Assembly (NCBI GenBank): GCA_964369175.1
Contig: CAYJEM010000024.1
Coordinates: forward strand, 1-27,876
DNA from: Tannockella sp964369175
GTDB lineage: Bacteria > Bacillota_I > Bacilli_A > Erysipelotrichales > Coprobacillaceae
Direction: 5' to 3'
Length of the DNA stretch: 27,876 nucleotides
The translations under genes and the position numbers were made by a program. The stretch's first letter is position 1. Every line of letters starts with the position of its first letter. The notes beneath the pieces were generated by a model. It was not told the origin of the DNA. It saw nothing but the letters and a program-made list of their open reading frames with translations, and ran no database searches. Below are positions 25,454-27,876 of the stretch, one piece after another.

Positions 25454-26387
25454 CTTCTAATACCCTTTCTATTATTCTAAGTTTCGCAGAGTGTGCGCGA
25501 TTATTTATTTCTAATTCTTCATCACTTGCGATAATTGGTTTTTTATTTATTAATTTAAATCGAGGTAATAAATGCTCAGGAATAACTGGTAACATCGGTG
25601 GAACATCTTGTTGTCTAGAAGCTTTTGAAAAAGCATATTTACAAATTTTATCTTCTAAACTATGGAATGTTATCACACAAACACGCCCTCCAATACCTAC
25701 TAAATCCAGAGCATCATTTATTGCCACATCAAAAACATGAAGTTCATCATTTACTGCTATACGCAGTGCTTGAAATGTCCTTTTAGCAGGATGACCGCCT
25801 TTTCTTCTTGCTGGTGCTGGAATTGCGTCCTTAATTATATCCACTAGTTCAAACGTAGTAGATATTGGTGCTATTTGTCTTTGCGCCTCAATTTTTCTTG
25901 CTATTTGTTTTGCGAATTTTTCATCTGCATATTGAAACAAAATTCTAACAATTTTTTCATATGTCCATGTGTTTACAATAGTATACGCATCTAAGTCTTG
26001 TGATGTATCCATACGCATATCAAGTCTTGCATCATGGTTATAACTAAATCCTCGTTCCCCAATATCAAATTGAGGTGATGAAACTCCTAAATCAAAAAGT
26101 ATTCCATCAACCTGATTAATCCCAAGACCTAAAAGCTCTTGTTTTATAGAAACAAAATTTGAATAAATAATAGTAAAGTTATCGCCTATTTTCTCTAGTC
26201 GTTTTCTTGCTTCATCAATTGCATATGTATCTTGATCAAAACAATACAAATGTCCTGTTGTTAATCTTTTTAATATCTCTTGGCTATGTCCTGCACCACC
26301 TAATGTACAATCAACATAAATACCATCTTCTTTTATATCTAATCCTGCTACTGCTTCATTGAGTAGTACAGTTATGTGTTCGAACAT
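25443..26387 (-). CDS. rsmH: 16S rRNA (cytosine-1402-N4)-methyltransferase
   Basis: 314 residues (formerly MraW). It methylates N4 of C1402 in the 16S decoding centre using SAM. Seen: HITVLLNEAVAGL (4-16), SAM motif VDCTLGGAGHS, DGILFDLGVSSPQFD, RGFSYNHDARLDMRMD, HPAKRTFQALRIAVNDEL, and VITFHSLEDKICKYAF. The ATG follows TAGGAGAAAGAA, which overlaps the mraZ stop. It is in its standard place after mraZ. Confidence 0.97.
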   Translation of the reverse strand: MFEHITVLLNEAVAGLDIKEDGIYVDCTLGGAGHSQEILKRLTTGHLYCFDQDTYAIDEARKRLEKIGDNFTIIYSNFVSIKQELLGLGINQVDGILFDLGVSSPQFDIGERGFSYNHDARLDMRMDTSQDLDAYTIVNTWTYEKIVRILFQYADEKFAKQIARKIEAQRQIAPISTTFELVDIIKDAIPAPARRKGGHPAKRTFQALRIAVNDELHVFDVAINDALDLVGIGGRVCVITFHSLEDKICKYAFSKASRQQDVPPMLPVIPEHLLPRFKLINKKPIIASDEELEINNRAHSAKLRIIERVLEDEK

Positions 26388-26396
26388 TTCTTTCTC

Positions 26397-26828
26397 CTAT
26401 ATATCAAATCCATCCAATGATTCTGAAATTTCATCAAAACTGTCTTTACTATCTTCGTAGTAAGTATCCCAGGTTTGACTATTCCAGATTTCTACATGAT
26501 CTCCTACACCGACAATAACACATTCTTTTTCTAATTTACCATCAAGACGGAGTACATTTGGAATATTAATTCTACCTAACTTATCAAACTCACATTCGCT
26601 AGCTCGAGAGGTTATCATACGCACAAATAATCTAGTATCCTTTTTATTTTTAGGAAGTGCTTGTAACTTGGCATAGTATGCTTCCCACCCTTCTTGGGTG
26701 TACAAAGCTAAACAACCGTCAAAACCACGAGTCACTACTACACTCGTTTGACATAGTTCTCTAATTTTTGATGGAATAATTAATCGCCCTTTTGCATCCA
26801 CGTTATGACGAAATTCACCCATGAACAT
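26397..26828 (-). CDS. mraZ: Transcriptional regulator/division cluster protein MraZ
   Basis: 143 residues, exactly the B. subtilis length, from the ATG at 26826-26828. The ATG four codons upstream directly abuts AAAGG, while the chosen one has GGTGG five bases upstream and gives the standard MFMGEFRHNVDAKGR start. Two AbrB-like half domains are visible, with DAKGR (residues 11-15) and DKLGR (about 83-87), the DxxxR signatures. MraZ forms ring oligomers that bind short direct repeats ahead of its own gene and control the division cluster. Such repeats are present at 26844-26873. Confidence 0.96.
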   Translation of the reverse strand: MFMGEFRHNVDAKGRLIIPSKIRELCQTSVVVTRGFDGCLALYTQEGWEAYYAKLQALPKNKKDTRLFVRMITSRASECEFDKLGRINIPNVLRLDGKLEKECVIVGVGDHVEIWNSQTWDTYYEDSKDSFDEISESLDGFDI

Positions 26829-26833
26829 AAAAT

Positions 26834-26883
26834 CCACCATCCTTTACCACTTCGTTACACTTTTTAACACTTTGTACCACCAT
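26834..26883 (-). repeat. MraZ-box direct repeats, 10-bp period
   Basis: On the minus strand three consecutive decamers read AAAGTGTTAA, AAAGTGTAAC, GAAGTGGTAA (26873 to 26844), flanked by weaker units ATGGTGGTAC and AGGATGGTGG. The AAAGTGK core with 10-bp spacing matches the MraZ operator described in mycoplasmas rather than the TGGG boxes of enterobacteria. They lie between the -10 and the mraZ start, overlapping the likely transcription start. Confidence 0.8.
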
Positions 26884-26910
26884 TATAACCTAAATAATAT
26901 ATGATGTATA
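26882..26910 (-). promoter_or_regulatory. Promoter of the mraZ (dcw) operon
   Basis: Minus strand -35 TATACA (26905-26910), 17-bp spacer, -10 TATAAT (26882-26887). The MraZ repeats start right after the -10. Confidence 0.7.
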
Positions 26911-26927
26911 GAAGAAATAAAAAAAAG

Positions 26928-26958
26928 TAAAAAAAAACACACCTTTTTAAAGGTGTGT
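26928..26958 (-). terminator. Second of two tandem terminators after rpmF
   Basis: Minus strand perfect 10-bp stem ACACACCTTT / AAAGGTGTGT (26937-26958), 2-nt centre, then at least eight T. It separates rpmF from the mraZ promoter. Confidence 0.9.
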
Positions 26959-26960
26959 AA

Positions 26961-26988
26961 ATAAAAAGTCTTGTATAATACAAGACTT
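26961..26988 (-). terminator. First of two tandem terminators after rpmF
   Basis: Minus strand perfect 10-bp stem AAGTCTTGTA / TACAAGACTT (26966-26988), 3-nt loop, then TTTATTT, beginning 6 bases after the rpmF stop. Confidence 0.9.
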
Positions 26989-26993
26989 CGTTA

Positions 26994-27161
26994 TTAAATT
27001 ACTTTTTGTCCTTTATATGTTCCACAATGTTTACAAACTTTATGAGATAATTTATAATCTCCACATTCTGGACATACAACTACTGCCGGTACTGTTAATT
27101 TATCATGTGTTCTTCTTTTTCTTTTTGCTGTCTTTGAAACTCGTCTAAATGGTACTGCCAT
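26994..27161 (-). CDS. rpmF: 50S ribosomal protein L32
   Basis: 55 residues. The N-terminus MAVPFRRVSKTAKRKRRTHD is the classic L32 start, followed by KLTVPAVVVCPECG and KVCKHCGTYKG. The four cysteines (C30, C33, C43, C46) form an intact zinc ribbon, so this is the zinc-dependent (C+) form. The ATG at 27159-27161 follows AGGAGG, which overlaps the stop of the upstream DUF177 gene. Two terminators in a row follow. Confidence 0.97.
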   Translation of the reverse strand: MAVPFRRVSKTAKRKRRTHDKLTVPAVVVCPECGDYKLSHKVCKHCGTYKGQKVI

Positions 27162-27173
27162 GTCTAATTCCTC

Positions 27174-27680
27174 CTATTTATCTTTAAAATAATCTTTTAG
27201 CTTTGCTAATCTTGGATCAATGTAATCCTCCTTCAACAATTCACTGTCCTTGTCGAAGATTTTCCAACCTTTTCCTTCAACTTGAATTTCTGCTTCGTCT
27301 TTAACAACTCGCATCGGTACATCTAACATAATCAACTCAAATATGACTGGCGTTAAATCAACCATGTTCTTTTTAACTTCTCGAACTTCTTCAAGTGGAT
27401 CCGGTTTGTCAAAAGAAAATACTTCATGAGCATGAATATTGAATGGATATTCGATCTCTTCTAAAGTTAAGGCACATGGTAACACCATGATTCCTGTGAT
27501 AGTTACATCTACATAAAGCCTTTTTTCTTTTACGTTTAAATTCCCGGTTCCTTGGACTTCTACGTCTTTAAGGTTATTAATGTGTCCATACTGGTTAAAC
27601 ATTTCAATTGGAAACGTTAATCCCTCATCAATATCAAATTTTCCTTGCTGTTTTATAATCCATTGTAAGTTGTATTTCAA
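27174..27680 (-). CDS. YceD/DUF177 family protein (YlbN type)
   Basis: 168 residues from a TTG at 27678-27680, preferred because AAGGTGA ends five bases upstream; the GTG at 27689 is itself part of that Shine-Dalgarno. The protein then begins MKYNLQWIIKQQ, comparable to the MKW-type starts of the family. Features: VEVQGTGNLNVKEKRLYVDVTITG, MVLPCALTLEEIEYPF, and the late VDLTPVIFELIMLDVPMR. DUF177 proteins are almost always encoded just before rpmF and are implicated in 23S rRNA maturation or 50S assembly; mechanism unsettled. B. subtilis name ylbN. The rpmF gene starts 12 bp later. Confidence 0.88.
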   Translation of the reverse strand: MKYNLQWIIKQQGKFDIDEGLTFPIEMFNQYGHINNLKDVEVQGTGNLNVKEKRLYVDVTITGIMVLPCALTLEEIEYPFNIHAHEVFSFDKPDPLEEVREVKKNMVDLTPVIFELIMLDVPMRVVKDEAEIQVEGKGWKIFDKDSELLKEDYIDPRLAKLKDYFKDK

Positions 27681-27709
27681 ATTAATCACCTTCTATAACC
27701 GCAATGAAT

Positions 27710-27738
27710 ATTATATATAAAAAAAATATATAAGTCAA
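27710..27738 (-). promoter_or_regulatory. Strong sigmaA-type promoter of the DUF177–rpmF operon
   Basis: Minus strand -35 TTGACT (27733-27738), 17-bp T-rich spacer, -10 TATAAT (27710-27715). It is the nearest to consensus of the promoters in the window, as expected for a ribosomal protein gene. Confidence 0.85.
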
Positions 27739-27820
27739 TATTTTTGGAATGTTTTTATACATAATAAGCTACGTATTTTCTGTACGTATAAACAATACTA
27801 CATTTTTCAAAATATTGCAA

Positions 27821-27845
27821 GAAAAAAAGATACCCGAAGGTATCT
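27821..27845 (-). terminator. UUCG-loop terminator of a gene beyond the window
   Basis: Minus strand 7-bp stem AGATACC / GGTATCT around the stable TTCG tetraloop, then TTTTTTTC. It ends a minus-strand transcript entering from the right. One minus frame stops at 27864-27866 (…VQQ), which would suit a coding end, but too little is visible to name it. Confidence 0.88.
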
Positions 27846-27876
27846 GTAGAAACTGGCAACGTGCTATTGTTGCACC

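Noticed and set aside
27846..27876. 3' end of a structured RNA at the right edge (GCAAC/GTTGC inverted repeat)
   Set aside because: Only about 30 bases are visible; they match no RNA I recognise, and a coding end stopping at 27864-27866 is equally possible.

Overview
The window is an AT-rich piece of a low-G+C, spore-forming Firmicute (Bacillota) chromosome, almost entirely housekeeping. The spore protein SspI, a SpoVD-type penicillin-binding protein next to PBP2B, a pheS T-box, and the Gram-positive primosome genes dnaB/dnaI all point there. Several neighbourhoods match Bacillus subtilis order (pheS–ysgA–sspI; pfkA–pyk; mraZ–rsmH–ftsL–pbpB–spoVD; yceD/ylbN–rpmF). Small gaps, low GC and AAAGTG-type MraZ boxes like those of Mollicutes suggest a lineage near the Erysipelotrichia/Turicibacter side, but that placement is inference. 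No mobile element, CRISPR array, tRNA or rRNA was seen.

Layout. (1) 1–1600: 5' part of pheS (minus strand) with a phenylalanine T-box leader and promoter, then about 640 bp without an intact gene that may hold a decayed membrane-protein gene. (2) 1602–3250: ysgA-type rRNA methylase and a YgjP-type metallopeptidase (minus), with divergent sspI (plus); the divergent promoters overlap. (3) 3242–4523: a two-gene cassette of unrecognised membrane/extracytoplasmic proteins. (4) 4501–7021: pyk and pfkA (glycolysis). (5) 7049–17244: a tight operon read dnaE–polA–mutM–Gfo/Idh/MocA oxidoreductase–coaE–dnaB–dnaI, i.e. DNA synthesis, repair, primosome loading and CoA synthesis. (6) 17283–18232: two small unrecognised membrane proteins on opposite strands. 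(7) 18236–21079: a CNNM/CorC-family membrane protein and a TrmA/RlmD-family protein whose iron-sulfur cysteines are intact but whose catalytic motifs are eroded. (8) 21089–26910: the front half of the division/cell-wall cluster (mraZ, rsmH, ftsL, pbpB, spoVD), cut off after spoVD. (9) 26929–27876: yceD/ylbN-type DUF177 protein and rpmF, tandem terminators, and a terminator serving a gene outside the window.

I moved several starts from the longest open frame to the start that fits the ribosome binding site (polA, dnaE, mraZ, spoVD, the oxidoreductase, the DUF177 gene, and two membrane proteins); rpmF was found by reading the sequence. No clearly new multi-gene system is visible. The observations most worth a second look are the apparently inactive RlmD-like protein, the period-10 MraZ boxes, the overlapping sigmaA/sigmaG-like divergent promoters at sspI, the sigmaE-like promoter inside the pbpB–spoVD terminator, and the inverted repeat framing the CNNM promoter.
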